From Camellia lanceoleosa (lineage: Eukaryota > Streptophyta > Magnoliopsida > Ericales > Theaceae): a stretch of DNA of 64,000 nucleotides. The first letter of the stretch is position 1. Each line of letters opens with the position of its first letter. Under the pieces are notes generated by a model. It saw only the letters and a list, made by a program, of their open reading frames with translations. It did no database searches and had not been told where the DNA came from. Where the stretch lies: the NCBI GenBank assembly GCA_025200525.1, contig CM045761.1, positions 56,569,438-56,633,437 on the forward strand. The letters are read 5' to 3'. Below, in pieces: positions 34,438 to 46,728 of this stretch. A program made the position numbers and the translations under genes.

Positions 34438-36195
34438 CTAATTGTCTCAAAACACTTTATTTGAACCTTAAATTTAAGAACGAATTTTGTGAAGGGAAGA
34501 GAGATGTAAATTATTTATTTTATTCATGTTTATATTCTCTTTTTATTTCCACTTCACAAATTCCTCTCTAAATTTAAGATTCAAATAAAAATATATGTAT
34601 ATATATAATTTAGGATTTTTTTTTTTAAGGTCTCTAATAATAGTAATTTAGAGGATAAAGGACACCAAAAAAAGGAATGATGCCTCAGGTCCCTCAACTA
34701 AGAATGCGCGCTTTTTATTTACTTCTTGGACCAAAATACCCTTCACAATCAACCGAGAAACTGAACTACATTCTGATGACTCAGTTCCAGTCTTGATATC
34801 CAACCATCTTCATGAGTAAGAGAAGAGTAGAATTAGGGTTTCACAATCATCTTCACTATCAACATTAGGGTTTTATTATCTTCTGCGAAAATCTTTTCCA
34901 TTTCTTCCTCACAAATTTCTCTAACTCGTTTTCATTGTTCATCATCATCTCGGTTCATCTTTATCATAGTGTATCTTCATCTCAGGGCATATCAATTCGT
35001 AATTTGGGTTTCATCCTCACTCTGGTAAGTTTTTTTACAATCCAATGAGTTTTTCTCTGGAAACACAGTTAATTGCATTTGTGTTAGGCTTCCATTAATT
35101 AGGGTTTCAATTTCGTAATAAAAGCTACATGAATTTGAAAAATGTTATTTTTCTGCATTTTGAATTTATTCTTGAAGACTGTTGTGTGATTTTGAAAAAT
35201 GTGATTTTGTCTGTAAATTTCTCTAGCATTTGCTTGATCTAAGTTTCTTCTTTAAATTTTCTCTGGCATGTTTATTCTCTCATTTGTTTTTGTTTATTCC
35301 TCTATTTTCTTTGGCATTGTTAGTTTCTCTGTATTTTTATGTGTAATTCTCAAGTTCAATTCATTCAAATTTCTCTGGTTGTGTTTGTAAATTTCTCTGA
35401 CATTTTAATATTCTGTGGCTTGCTAGATTTATGTTTCTTTTTGCAAATTTCTCTATCATGTTTATTTTGTTCAATTCTTGTTTTTCTTCAAATTTTTGTG
35501 TCATGTTTATGTTATTGAGATGAATTTCTCTGGGAATGGAAATTTTTTTTGACTACATGTATTCCACACAAAAACACTTAGTACTTTATTGTCTATGTCT
35601 AATTTTCTCTAGTAATTATAATTTTCTTTGGCCATATTACTTTTCTTCCTTGTGTGTGTCTGTCATGTTTAATTTTCTCTGGTTGTATCTGTAAATTTCT
35701 CTAACATTTTAATATTTTGTGGCTTGCTAGATTTATGTTTCTTTTTTGAAAATTTCTCTGCTATGTTTATTTTGTTTAATTCTTGGTTTTCTCTAAATTT
35801 CTCTGTTGTGTAATTTTCTGTGGCATGTTTATGTTGCTTTGCTTATTTTCTCTTGCTAATTATGGAATGAAAATTTTCTCTGGCTTGCCATGTTTAATTT
35901 TCTCTGGCATGTGTAATTTTCTCTGGCATTTTAATTTTCTATGGCTTGCTAAATTTATGTTTCTTTTTTAAATTTTCTCTGACTATATTTTACTTCTATA
36001 TGTAGTAATTTTAGAAATTATTGAAAATTTCTCTGACATGTTTATGTTGCTTTGTTTATTTTCTCTAACATCTAATTTTCCGTGTCTAATTTTCTCTAGC
36101 CACCTTAGTTTTCTCTCTTATGTGTAATTTTCTGTGGCATGTTTAATTTTCTCTAGGATTTAATGTTGACATCTTTATGTTTTCATTGTCTAGAA
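34438..36195 (+). other. Probable 5' untranslated or intron region of the older locus, rich in TTTCTCTGG repeats
   Basis: From about 34690 the DNA changes from AT-rich spacer to leader-like sequence (gggtttcacaatcatc, gggtttcatcctcac). From about 35040 to 36165 dozens of degenerate copies of 'aattttctctggcatgttt' follow. There is no supported ORF. A splice acceptor-like ...tttcattgtctag ends at 36193, directly before ATG at 36196. The same TTTCTCTGG repeats reappear at 58950-59350, beyond the inserted elements. Confidence 0.5.
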
Positions 36196-37068
36196 ATGGC
36201 AAAACTTAAAAGCAGCAAAACACCAGAAACACCAAGGAAGAAACAGAAACTCTTTGAGTCTGACAGTTATAATCTTAGATCAAAAGGTAGCAAAACATCA
36301 CAAACTCCTCGCCAAAAAACAAAAGTCCAAATCGAAGAAGCAACAAGCATGTATGCCAACTTGAAAAAAACTCAAGCTCAAAGGGGAAAAAACTTGTAAA
36401 ACTCCAAAGGAAGAGAGCTAATTACAACATTCAGTGCCGATCAAACCAATCATCTGTTGTCTCCTTTTTTCAAACACTTAAATTCAATTCAAACCAAGTT
36501 GTAGAGCTTCAAAAGACCCCGTTCTGATATTTGATCCAAGCTCTAACAACAGGAAAGATGAATCCAAGGAAGTGTAGGAAATCAGATGATGATGTAGTTG
36601 CAATCATCCAAAGATACAATGAAAAAACAAAAGCATTCACAATTGGTAAGAAGAGCTTGATCTTTATAACCAATGACATGACCTTGATTTTTGGTTTGGA
36701 AGGTAGATAAGGCGCCATGTCATTAATAGACTCAAAAAAGCCAAACACGTCATTTCTAAAGTGAAGATTCCTAAAAGAAACAAGGCTCACTGGTCCTATT
36801 CTAAAGAAGGTATTGGCCAAAACAATGAAAGGGAAGCAACCACATGACTTCAAAGATGTAGCGATCATTGTTACCTTGTACTTGTGTCTCACCCTATTTT
36901 TTTGCAACAAGTGGGAATTCAATAGGGTGGGTTTTTATCAAATACGTGGAACCGCTTGAGTCAATGAAGAAGTGTGATTGGCCAAAAGCAATAACAACAA
37001 CATTAATCGATTCTATAACAACATCGCACAAAACTCCAGAGAAAGTTACGGGGTGTGTCATTGCATTG
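36196..37068 (+). pseudogene. Degenerate gene fragment, N-terminal module often linked to Ulp1-like proteases
   Basis: It starts with a basic, probably nuclear, N-terminus (MAKLKSSKTPETPRKKQK). Further pieces follow in changing frames: KSDDDVVAIIQRYNEKTKAF and LIFITNDMTLIFGLEG near 36570-36700, then GWVFIKYVEPLESMKKCDW and PEKVTGCVIALL to 37068. A GTAAGT donor follows at 37070. These phrases resemble a plant module I associate with transposon-captured Ulp1 (C48) protease-like genes; this rests on memory of the family, not a search. Three or more stops and frameshifts make it a pseudogene. RLG-1 entered about 200 bases further on. Confidence 0.5.
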
Positions 37069-37422
37069 CTGGTAAGTAGAATTTCCATTTCCATTTCCAT
37101 TTATAGCTATGATACTTACAAATTTGTGTGTTTAGTAAAATTTAAATGCTTCAATTTCCATCAAAGTATTGGCTATGCAAACATGCAACTATTATTGACT
37201 CGGAAGACAGTAACACAATAGAATTCCCCAGATGTGCCAAATAGAACCTGCAAAGCTTGACTAAATAGTTGTAGAAGACACCAATTGTCACGACCCAACC
37301 CCGGGATGCTTAGGGCTTGAATCGCAACTTATTAATTCTAATTGAACAAATTAAGTGGTGCAAGAAGAAGCGAAATAAAAGTAAGAAAATAATTAAACAG
37401 GAAAATAATTCGTTAATGATTG

Positions 37423-39603
37423 TGTAACATCCCAAGAAAATATACATAATGATAATATAACATCTATTACTTCTTATAGCAAACCGAAATAAATCCCCAA
37501 TGCTTGCATTAAAAGATCATGAGGTTCGAACAAAATAGTCCTACATACGGAAATACATTCAATGAATTCTAGCACATGAATCTATAGCGTGTAGAACATT
37601 TAGTCAAAAATAAATAAATGCCCCCAAGGGCTTACAAGTTTCAAGGTTTAAGCCCGGTTACACAAAAGGTGGTTTCTCGAACCCATACAATTGTAGCCCT
37701 TGGCTTACAAAAATACAGTCACAACAAAATGGAGCCTTGTGCTCTCAACACATACATTCATGCCCTAGTTTGGCGGATTCACCACGTTTTTTCCTGCACC
37801 AAGATCCCATAGGGTGAGCATAAAGCCCAGTAGAAAAATTCTTAACAAAGTACATACATTTTATACAATTCTCATGAAATTAAATGCACATGTCATGCTA
37901 TGCCTTTAAAAGAAAATTTGCATCTTTATTCTTTCAAAATCTTTATGCACAATGTGACATTGAAATTTTAACAATTTCATAGTTTTACATCAAATTCACT
38001 GGGCGGTAAATACGACTCAAGTAATCCCTAGGTTGGTGTCTGCAAGTAGGCGTAACTAGCACTACCAAATCCCCACTTTACCGATAGCTAAACGAAAGGC
38101 ACGTAATACCTATCTGCGCGTGTTTTCGGTCTTTCATCTTGGACACTCAGGCCAACTTAATCAATTTCATCTACACCCCCTATCTGGACTTACCAACGCA
38201 TTTACCCCAAAACAAAATAATGAAATCTCATTTCACAACATTTCCCTTTTCAAATGCAAACTTTCATTTTCTTTATTCAAAAATTTGGAATAACTAAATG
38301 GATTGAAATGCCAATGCAACAATTACCCATGTAATACAACAATTATCCATGCAATACAACATTCTTACATTTACAATACTTCCACACAATAGTTCCATTC
38401 GTAATAACAATTTCCATTTCCCTTTCCAATGCATTTCATAAGATCACCTTATATCCATAAAAACCCATTAAGAGCAGTAAAATTTCCACATTCAAGTATT
38501 CTCAACAAATTAATTATTTCATGGTTATGTCACATTTTTCTTTTAACAACAATTCTCAATCAACAAACCCTCTTACACTAAGGAATTTCCCCATTTCAAC
38601 ATTCATCAATATTATAACATCACCATATTTCTCAAAAGAAAATCTCTAATTTTCTAGGGTTTCCATAAATGAGGTTTCCTTCTCATAAAAATTTTATTAT
38701 CTCAAGAAAACATTTTCCAATGACAACATAACTCAAAATCTCAAGATTTCATATAAAACATTTTGGAAACCCACATTAAAAAGAAATATCATATTCAACT
38801 TATGAGTTAAAAACAAAGTATTCCATACTTTCCAAAGTTTGTTCTAAATCAATAAAATCTTGCAAAAATGTATATATAACTCGAAGAAAATCCCTACCAC
38901 AAATTTGAAGAAGAAATGAGATGAAACCCCCAAAATCAATGGTGTGGGAACTTGATCTCTGCCGCATACAACGAAGCCCTCGAGAAGTTATCCAACTTTG
39001 ATCAAAGGACTAGGGTCAAAATGTTAATGGTTTTGGAGAAATCAAGGATTTAAACTAGTTTGGGGAAAGAAATGTAGAGAGAAGGAGGAGAAATGGGTTT
39101 GTAGAGAGAGAGATATACAAAAAGTGGTATACACACAGCCCAAGAAGGAAAGAAAAAGTAGATTTCCGGATTCAGCGGAGTCCTGCACGTGCGGTACCCA
39201 TTCCCACACGTGCGACGCATGCCTCTTGCACGTGCGACACTTATCCCTGCATGTGCGGCACCTCCCCCGCATCTCCTTCCACACCTACATATATTGCAGT
39301 GGCCAAACCCAAAAATCCCTCCCTCACCGCATGTGCGGCTCTTACCCCTGCACGTGCGGCCCTGCTTCCAGATAGAAAAATTTTCAGCAATTCACTCTAG
39401 ACACCTCGGATCCAACCTCGCACCTCCCGAAGCAAGTGAAACTCGGAATCAAAGTAAATAAGAATGAGAATTTGAGGGTAAGTTTTCAAAAACAACGAAC
39501 CCAACGGTTAACATGACTTCGCATTAAAACCCTACACTGTAACAAGAGTAAATCCGATCATAACTCGAAGGGAATGAGATGAAAAGCATACCTGGTCATC
39601 ACA
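37423..39603 (-). mobile_element. Solo LTR 2, nested in the RLG-1 3' LTR
   Basis: It starts TGTAACATCCC and ends GGTCATCACA on the + strand. The 5-bp duplication is GATTG at 37418-37422 and GATCG at 39604-39608, a single C-to-T difference at a CpG. It has no internal domain. Its layout is loosely like solo LTR 1 (for example the 'gcttacaagtttcaagg' block), but it carries CACGTG-type palindromes instead of CTCGAG. Confidence 0.9.
39184..39358. repeat. Array of GCACGTGC palindromes in solo LTR 2
   Basis: Ten-base sites of the form TGCACGTGCG start at 39184, 39205, 39227, 39248, 39328 and 39349. Spacings within groups are 21, 22 and 21 bases, then 21 in the second group. The centre is the plant G-box CACGTG or CATGTG. 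The layout mirrors the CGCTCGAGCG arrays in the other LTRs, with the inner four bases changed from TCGA to ACGT. Confidence 0.9.
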
Positions 39604-40783
39604 GATCGAAAATACATCCATGGGGCTTTTACTATTTTATTATGCAATGAAAAAATTTTAGGGGAAAAAAAAAAGACAGAAAAAGAAAAGAAAAAAAGCA
39701 AAGTGTAACAGGTCGGCATCAAATTCCGTGTGGGTCTCACTATACGAGGTTATAGTTATTCTTTACATCTCATCACTTGAAAGGGGTAACAATTATAAGC
39801 ACACAGCAGGGTAAGAAATATTATGCCAAGAGTAGAGGGAATACAAAATAACCATGAATAATTATTTAAGTTAAAACATTAACATAACTTAATTTGAATA
39901 ATCAATTATTTAAGTGGCAGAAGTTGAAATATAGAAATTATGTAAATAAATAACCATAACCACGGTACATAATAGAACAGAACGGAATAGAGGTCATTGG
40001 AGTGACAATCAGAACAGAGGTCAATGGATCCATGACAAACAGAGGGCCGCAAAGTGACCAATCAGAAGCCAATGGTTTAGTTAAGTCCCCGAAGACATCG
40101 GACTCTCGTGGTAGTACTTACAGAAAATAATTGTTTATAAAATCATTGTCAAATAATTTCTAAAATTTAAACAAACATATCCATGGGTTTCAATTTAAGC
40201 AAATAGAGTTCAGAAAATAATCAACATAATTGAAATATTAATATAATTTATAAAACACAAATTACGTAAAATAAATAATGTTAATTCAAAACATACGTAA
40301 AATAATTATAGTAACTCAAGATATATAACTCACCTTAATATTAACCCTTTACTCTTACTTTCCACTATCACAAACCTTCGTACTTATTAGTTTACTATCT
40401 CCAGTATCTCTTTCGTGTTTTGTTTTTTTTGTTGCACTGATCTTGAGGAAATCCCCCCTATTTATAGGGAGGCAAACTGTGCCATCAAAACCATATGAGT
40501 CCTCCAGAACCAACATGTGTCCACAGCCAAATCTTCCTTAGATTTTTTATCAGAAATCTTCCTTAGATTGATACTTGTCTTATTAATTTTTGTGTTAATT
40601 ATACTTTGGCCTAGTTTTTTTAAAAATAATTATATACCACTCGTTTGATAAAATAAAATAAAAAAAACTAATCCCTAATTAAATTACACTCAACCATAAC
40701 ATCTAATATTTTATTTACTCTACTTATCTATATATATATATATAAATTTACATGGTATTTAATTAAATATTTAGGGTGTCACA

Positions 40784-40797
40784 TCTCTCCCCTCCTA
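40784..40797 (-). other. Polypurine tract of RLG-1
   Basis: On the - strand AGGAGGGGAGAGA directly precedes the 3' LTR start TGTGACACCC. This is the plus-strand primer position of an LTR retrotransposon. Confidence 0.85.
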
Positions 40798-41900
40798 CAT
40801 AGAAGTTTGTCTCCAAACTTGACGTACTTTGGTTTTCGAAGAGGTGTGGGTATTTGGTCCGCATTTTACTTTTCATTTCCCACATAGCTTCTTCAACAAA
40901 TTGATTTCTCTACAAGACTTTCACAAGAGGTATAGTCTTGTTTCGAAGAACCTAATCACGACGATCGAGAATTTGCACTAGTTTTTCTTCATAAGAAAGA
41001 TCTTCTTGAACTTCCAGGTCCTTACATTCAACAACATGCTCTGGATCTCGAAGATACTGTCGAAGCATCAAAACGTGAAACACATTGTGGACATTAGACA
41101 GTTCAGGTGGTAGTGCAAAGCGATATGCCATAGGACCAATCCTTTCTAGTATCTTGAATGGCCCGATGTAACGTGGGTTTAACTTTCCGTGCTTTCCAAA
41201 TCGAATAACCCCTCTTGTTGGTGAGATCTTTAAGAACACATAATCTCCTATTTGAAATTCTAAGTCCCGTCTTCGTGTATCTGCATAGCTTTTCTGGCGG
41301 CTCTGAGCAGTGTGAATTCGCTGTTGGATGAGTTGAATTTTATCACTCGTTATTTGCACGATTTTAGGGCCTAACAATTTCTTGTCTCCAACTTCTGTCC
41401 AACATAGAGGTGATCGACATTTCCTTCCATACAGTGCTTCGTACAGTGCCATTCCAATGCTTGCGTGGTAGCTGTTGTTATAGGCAAATTCCACTAAAGG
41501 TAAGTGCTCGTCCCAATTATCTTTGAGGTCTAGCACGTAGACACGTAACATATCTTTCAAAGTCTGGATTGTTCTTTTGGATTGTCCATCAGTTTGCAGG
41601 TGATAAACAGTGATAAACTTCAGCGTTGTTCCCAAAGCTTCTTGCAATTTATTCCAAAAGTGAGATACAAAGCGATAATCTCAGTCAGATACGATCGAAA
41701 CTGGGATACCATGCAATCGAATGATTTCCTTGATGTACAATTTGGAAAACTTATTTAGGGAGTATGTGATTTTGATTGGTAAAAAATGTGCCGACTTCGT
41801 TAATCAGTCTATTATAACCCATATTGCATCGTTCTTTGAGACTAACTGAGGCAGCCTGACCACGAAGTCCATAGTAATGTGTTCTCATTTCCACTTAGGA
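40798..41900 (-). pseudogene. RLG-1 integrase with chromodomain-like C-terminus
   Basis: The open part, 41647-40952, runs from the last third of the integrase core (YHLQTDGQSKRTIQTLKDML) through the GPFKILERIGPMAYRFALP linker domain. A LRNKTIPLVKV...EEAMWE stretch near 40930-40830, read past stops, is the chromodomain-like tail that marks chromoviruses and is thought to guide insertion into heterochromatin. Upstream, 41650-41900 holds the first part of the core in broken frames (SIVSD-type block near 41690). Two Trp codons near the C-terminus are stops. The zinc-binding HHCC domain is missing because of the deletion at about 41915. Confidence 0.88.
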
Positions 41901-41914
41901 ATAGGGAGTGGTCA

Positions 41915-42775
41915 CTAGGCATATGCAATGACTTTTCCATTTTGCATAAGAACGCAACCCAAATCATTGTATGAGGCATCGCTATAAATTACGAACCCAT
42001 CTACTCCTGTAGGGAGTGCTAGTATAGGAGCTAAACTCTTGGAAACAACACTCCTATTTGTCAGTCCATTCAAAAGACGTATTCTTCTGAGTTAGCTAGG
42101 TCAAGGGTGATGCTATCTTTGAGAAATCTTGCATGAAGCGTCGGTAATAGCCAGTTAGACCCAAGAAACTTTGAATTTCTAACACATTAGTAGGTCATGA
42201 CCAGTCCATGATTGCTGGAACTTTTTAGGGTCAACTGAGATGCCATCTTTGTTAATGACATGGCCGAGGAAGTGTACACTAGTGATCCAGAATTCGCATT
42301 TCTTAAATTTGGCATAAAGTTTATGACCACGTAGTGTTTGTAGAACCGTTTGCAAGTGCTGCTCATAGTCTTCTGATGACTTGGAGTACATGAGAATATC
42401 ATTAATGAAGACAATGATGAACTCGTCAAGTTAGGATTTAAACACTCGTTTCATGAGGTCCATAAAGGCTGTTGGAGCATTTGTGACACCAAATGGCATG
42501 ACGAGGAACTTGTAGTGCCCGTAACGTGTTCTGAAGGCAGTCTTTTAAATGCTTTCCGTTTTGAATTTTAGTTGATGGTAATTGGAACGCAAATCAATTT
42601 TTGAGAATACTTGGGTGCCTTGAAGTTGATCGAACAAGTCATCGATTTGTGGCAGGGGGTATCGATTCTTGATAGTGACCTTGTTCAATTCTCGATAATC
42701 AATACACAATCTTATGTTACTATGCTTCTTCTTCACGAATAGTACTGGAGCTCCCCAAGGCGAGGTACTTGGTCA
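41915..42775 (-). pseudogene. RLG-1 reverse transcriptase and RNase H remnant
   Basis: 42736-42545 holds RT blocks [20 protein letters not shown] and [15 protein letters not shown]. After a stop, the catalytic box near 42400-42420 reads FINDIL instead of FIDDIL, so one catalytic Asp is lost. 42391-42179 continues with FLGHVINKDGISVDPKK. From 42060 to about 41920 only the first part of RNase H remains, ending at GKVIAYA and a stop. It then joins directly to integrase sequence. Confidence 0.88.
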
Positions 42776-43183
42776 AATGAAGCCTTTGTCCAGTAGTTCC
42801 TAGAGTTGGGTCTTCAGTTTTTTTAATTCCGTTATTGACATGCGGTAAGGGGTTTTTGATATTAGTTGGGTACCAGGTTAAGTTTCAATGGTGAATTCGA
42901 TTTCTCGGTCAATCGGGGTACCAGGTAAATCTTCAGGAAAGACATTTGAGAATTCTCAAACCACGGTGATTACATCAAGTGTGGGGGTCTCTTGTTGAGT
43001 ATTGATCACATAATAGATATAACTATAACAACCCTTTCTTAGAAGTCATTGGGTTGTTATGGAGGATATAAGATAGGAAGGGGTGAAAACTCTGGTCCCA
43101 TCAAAGACAAGCTTGAGTTGGTTTGGTAACCGGAGGGAGACCTTGTTGGCTTTGCAATCGATAGATACGTGGTTGGCAGCCAG

Positions 43184-43652
43184 TCAATCCATTCCTAAGA
43201 TCATGTTGAAGTTACCAATACGGAGGGGAATCAAATCTACGTATAAGGTTTCACCTTTTAAGGATATAGTACAAGATTTGTACACATTAGTACCAAGGGC
43301 AGAATTACCAAAAGGAAAAGACATAGGCAGTATATATCCTAAGGGTTTGGGTGTTGATGCTAACTTGGAAACAAAGTACGGTGCAACAAAAGAATGAGTT
43401 GAACCAGAGTCAATGAAAACATGAGCTAAATGATCACAAACAAAAAGTGTACCTGACACAACATTCTCGGTAACCTCCGGGTGTCCAGGCACCAAGGCGA
43501 AAGCTCTTCCTTGGCATTTTTGGACCTTTCTCACTCCTCCAGGTATTATGTGTTTTGGGGCCGGGTTTAGAGGGGCCAGCTGCAGGATTAGTAAGCTTTG
43601 GACAATCTCGTAGCAAGTGGCCAATTTGTCCGTATTTAAAGCATGCTCTCAT
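43184..43652 (-). pseudogene. RLG-1 zinc knuckle and aspartic protease
   Basis: The knuckle near 43640 reads CFKYGQIGHLLRDCP; the second Cys is Tyr, so zinc binding is probably lost. The retropepsin-like protease follows in another frame, with the active site HVFIDSGSTHSFV (Asp-Ser-Gly intact) near 43430 and the MILGMD block at about 43184. The frame change between gag and protease may be natural or damage. Confidence 0.85.
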
Positions 43653-44315
43653 GTCTCGATGGCATCATCCCCAATGAGCCTTTCCACAAGTAGGGCAAGT
43701 TGGAATGGTGCCATCTCTGAGGTTAGTAGAACCTGGATTGCGTAAACTGGTTGCGCCCGTATTTACCCTCTTGGGAGGTGCAACATCAGATCTTCTGTTT
43801 TCTCTTTCCCAAAATCACTTCTTTTGGATTGGTTCCCAAGAGCGCGAAGCTTTAATTCATTTTTCAGAGATGTATGCTCGATCCACCACTCCTGCATATG
43901 TTGGCATTTTTAGAACTTCAATCTTGTTTTTGATGTCATTATCTAAGCCGGCTTCAAACTTTCTGGCTTTCTAGGCTTTGGTAGGGATGGCATATGTTGC
44001 GAATTGGGCTAATTGAGTGAATTTGCTTTCATATTCAGCCACTGACATTGTTTCTTACTTTAAATGTATTTAATTCCGACGCCTTTTGTTCTCACAGCGA
44101 ATCTAGAAAGTAATTTTCGTAAAATACTTCCAAGAATCTTGCCCAAGTCACGATTTATTCTTTCTCTAGGATAAGAAGTCACCATTCCTGTGCATCATCT
44201 TTGAAAGTGAAAGTGGAAAAAGTTATCTTCTGTCCTTCGGTACAGGGTAGTGTGTGAAAAAGTTTCTTCATGTCCCTAACCCAAGCTTCTGTTACCAGCG
44301 GTTTTGGACTGCTAG
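43653..44315 (-). pseudogene. RLG-1 gag, 3' part
   Basis: From 44315 the frame reads SPKPLVTEAWVRDMKKLF and TFKDDAQEW, typical gypsy gag (retrotrans_gag) sequence. It then becomes broken through 43653. It is the continuation of 53953-54130; RLG-2 separates the two halves. Removing RLG-2 and one copy of the target duplication joins the two halves in one frame. Confidence 0.85.
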
Positions 44316-46711
44316 TGTTACGACCCAAACCTACCCCTATAGATTTAGCGTCATAAACGGCCAGTAATCCTTGGATTACCAAAGGCCTCTTAATAGAATG
44401 ACATATAGTAAGGGGCTACGGAAGCAAATATAGAAAATATACAATGTCCATAGAGCCGTGTCAACGTATATGAGACAGAAATCTTAAAAAAACTTATATA
44501 TATATATGTGACGCCATAAATATATTAGTCTTACGTCACTCATTACATAGATAAAGCCAAAGGCGACTAGCATAATGTACAAATAAGTAAAACAAAACAA
44601 ACGTCAATAGCAAGGTTATAAACTAGACATCTCAAAAGGGAACTTCCCCGGGAGGCACAATGGCTGGCTGAACCAAAACTCCAGGCAGCAGCTTAGGCCT
44701 GGTCACGTGCCTGCTCACCTACATACATAATATAATAGAGTGAGCGGAAGCCCAATGAATAATAACAGAGTAAAGGGTTTAAATGAATGATGTCCATAAC
44801 AGAATCGGAAACCAAAGCTCAAAACAGAAACAGATTTATATTCTTTTTCTTGTTCAACATCATACAGAAATTAAAGTCCGTGCTTCATCATACTTGGTAC
44901 ATCCAATAGCGTTATCATGCTTGTCAGTTTCATAAGGAACCTCCGGTACCGGGAACTTGTAATATACTTGGGCCACGATATTGTTACTCTTGGGCAAGAG
45001 CCATGAGACCACAGTATTGTTACCCCCAGGCAAGGGCCTTGTGCTAAAAATGCCATGAATATATTTCAGAAATTTGGACAATCATTCATTCATATAAAAC
45101 ATCACATTTCAGAAAACTGATCATTTCATAGCAACAGAAAATAATTAAAGTTAAACATAACTTTACAGAGTTATTACCCACAGATGGCTCTACTTGCAGA
45201 ATAGACAAATCAGATAACTTGTGGCGCGTGACCTACATACACATAATAGAAACACATAATAAAACACACACTTATTGGTACATAGCTTCTTTCGAATCAT
45301 TTTTAGTGTGTTTCTAGGTCTTAACCTCTTATTGTGTCTTAATCATGGCCTAGAAATGCCTAGGATGCAATGTGGATGTCAAAAATGCACTTTGGAACTT
45401 TTAACAAAACTTGCTGAAAACAGGGGTCCTGCTCGAGCGCAACTTCCTTCGCTCGAGCGGACATGCAAATATGCGAGGGGCTGCTGGAGCACAATTTCCT
45501 TCGCTCGAGTGGTCTACAAACTTTGAAAAAGTACTAGTTGTGTGATTTTCACGCTCAACAGACGCTCGACGGTCGCTCGAGCATGAGACTCAGGTCCTCG
45601 CTCGAGCGTAACTTTTGTCACTCGAGCGGTCTGCAAAAACATGAAACTTTTGGGAGCTCGCATTTCACGCTTGAGTGGACTTCAGATCGCTCGAACGGAA
45701 GTGTAAAATCTAAAATTTCTAGATTGCACTCCGAAGCTTCAAACTCGAATTGCACACTTCAAAACTCATCTTTTTGGGCCAAAACTCCAGAAAACATTTC
45801 AAAACTTGTAAAATACCATGGTTTGAAGATCATTTCACTAAATCAACGGCCAAAGGTATGCCAATTGATCAAAACTCCAACTTGAAATTTATGAATATGC
45901 CATAAACATGACATGCATGAATTGTTTAGAACATAGGCTTTCCAAAACATGATCAATTAAGATCAAATAGTAAGAAATGTGGTGAATTCTTACAACCAAT
46001 CAAGATAAACACATGCATGTGAAAATTCTTTAAAAATGTATTAAAAAATGCCATGATATTTGCATGCATGCATGATATTGTTCGATTCTTTTCATTTCTA
46101 ACTCAATCCTTGTATTATCCAACATAATTCTGTAAAATTCATGTCCTACACATCATAATTGTACAATCTAAAGGTTGAATTCTTACCTAGGCTTGTCAAT
46201 GATGCTCTAGATGATCAATTGTTGGAAGTTCCAAGCCAAAATCTCTAAGTTCTCTAGCAATCCTTTTAATTGGAGCTCAAACTCCTCTTCTCCCTCTCTC
46301 CCACGTTGGTTTCTATGTGTGTGAGCTCAAAAATGTGTTGATATGAAGGAAAAGGATGAGTGGAGGCTTAATAGGTGCCTTATATAGGCTTGGATTAAAG
46401 AATTCATTAATTAGGCTTAATTGAGCATCAATTATTTTAATTAAATCGTTTCGAATCGAATTCTAATTAAACTTACCATAATGATCTAAAAATTCCAACT
46501 AACACATATATCAAGTCGATTTCATGATTAGATGCCGATAAGGCCTTCAATTCACAAAACAAAACAGAAATTCAAATAGATATTTTTACATTAGACAGGT
46601 ACGAGCATAAATAATGTGACACACATGCAATTTGTTTAGAATTTCACCTTAATTACTTATTAGGCATATTTAATTATGAAGTAACGTTAATCAAAGGTTG
46701 GGGTTGTTACA
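44316..46711 (-). repeat. 3' LTR of RLG-2
   Basis: It starts TGTTACGACCC and ends TTGTTACA. On the - strand a TATA-like CCTATATAAGG lies at about 46379-46390, followed some 700 bases later by the palindrome array (45430-45697). It is 72 bases shorter than the 5' LTR, mainly because the latter has an internal duplication. Confidence 0.93.
45430..45697. repeat. Palindrome-pair array in the RLG-2 3' LTR
   Basis: Sites related to CGCTCGAGCG start at 45430/45450, 45482/45502, 45599/45619 and 45668/45688, each pair exactly 20 bases apart. Further decayed copies lie at 45552, 45563 and 45574. Changes from the consensus are mostly C-to-T or G-to-A at CpG. Confidence 0.9.
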
Positions 46712-46728
46712 GTCTTCTCCCCTTAAAG
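46712..46728 (-). other. Polypurine tract of RLG-2
   Basis: Read on the - strand, TTTAAGGGGAGAAGAC ends at the 3' LTR start TGTAACAACC. Confidence 0.85.

Larger units (their letters stand above)
37286..40783 (-). repeat. 3' LTR of RLG-1, split by a solo LTR
   Basis: The LTR starts TGTCACGACCC and ends GGGTGTCACA. 37286-37422 and 39609-40783 together (about 1.31 kb) match the 5' LTR 55051-56341 (1.29 kb). The interruption is the solo LTR at 37423-39603 with its target duplication. Confidence 0.92.

Noticed and set aside
39124..39461. Short ORFs rich in Cys/His/Arg over the CACGTG array
   Set aside because: They follow from translating the repeated GCACGTGCG sites; the reading frames lie inside a solo LTR.
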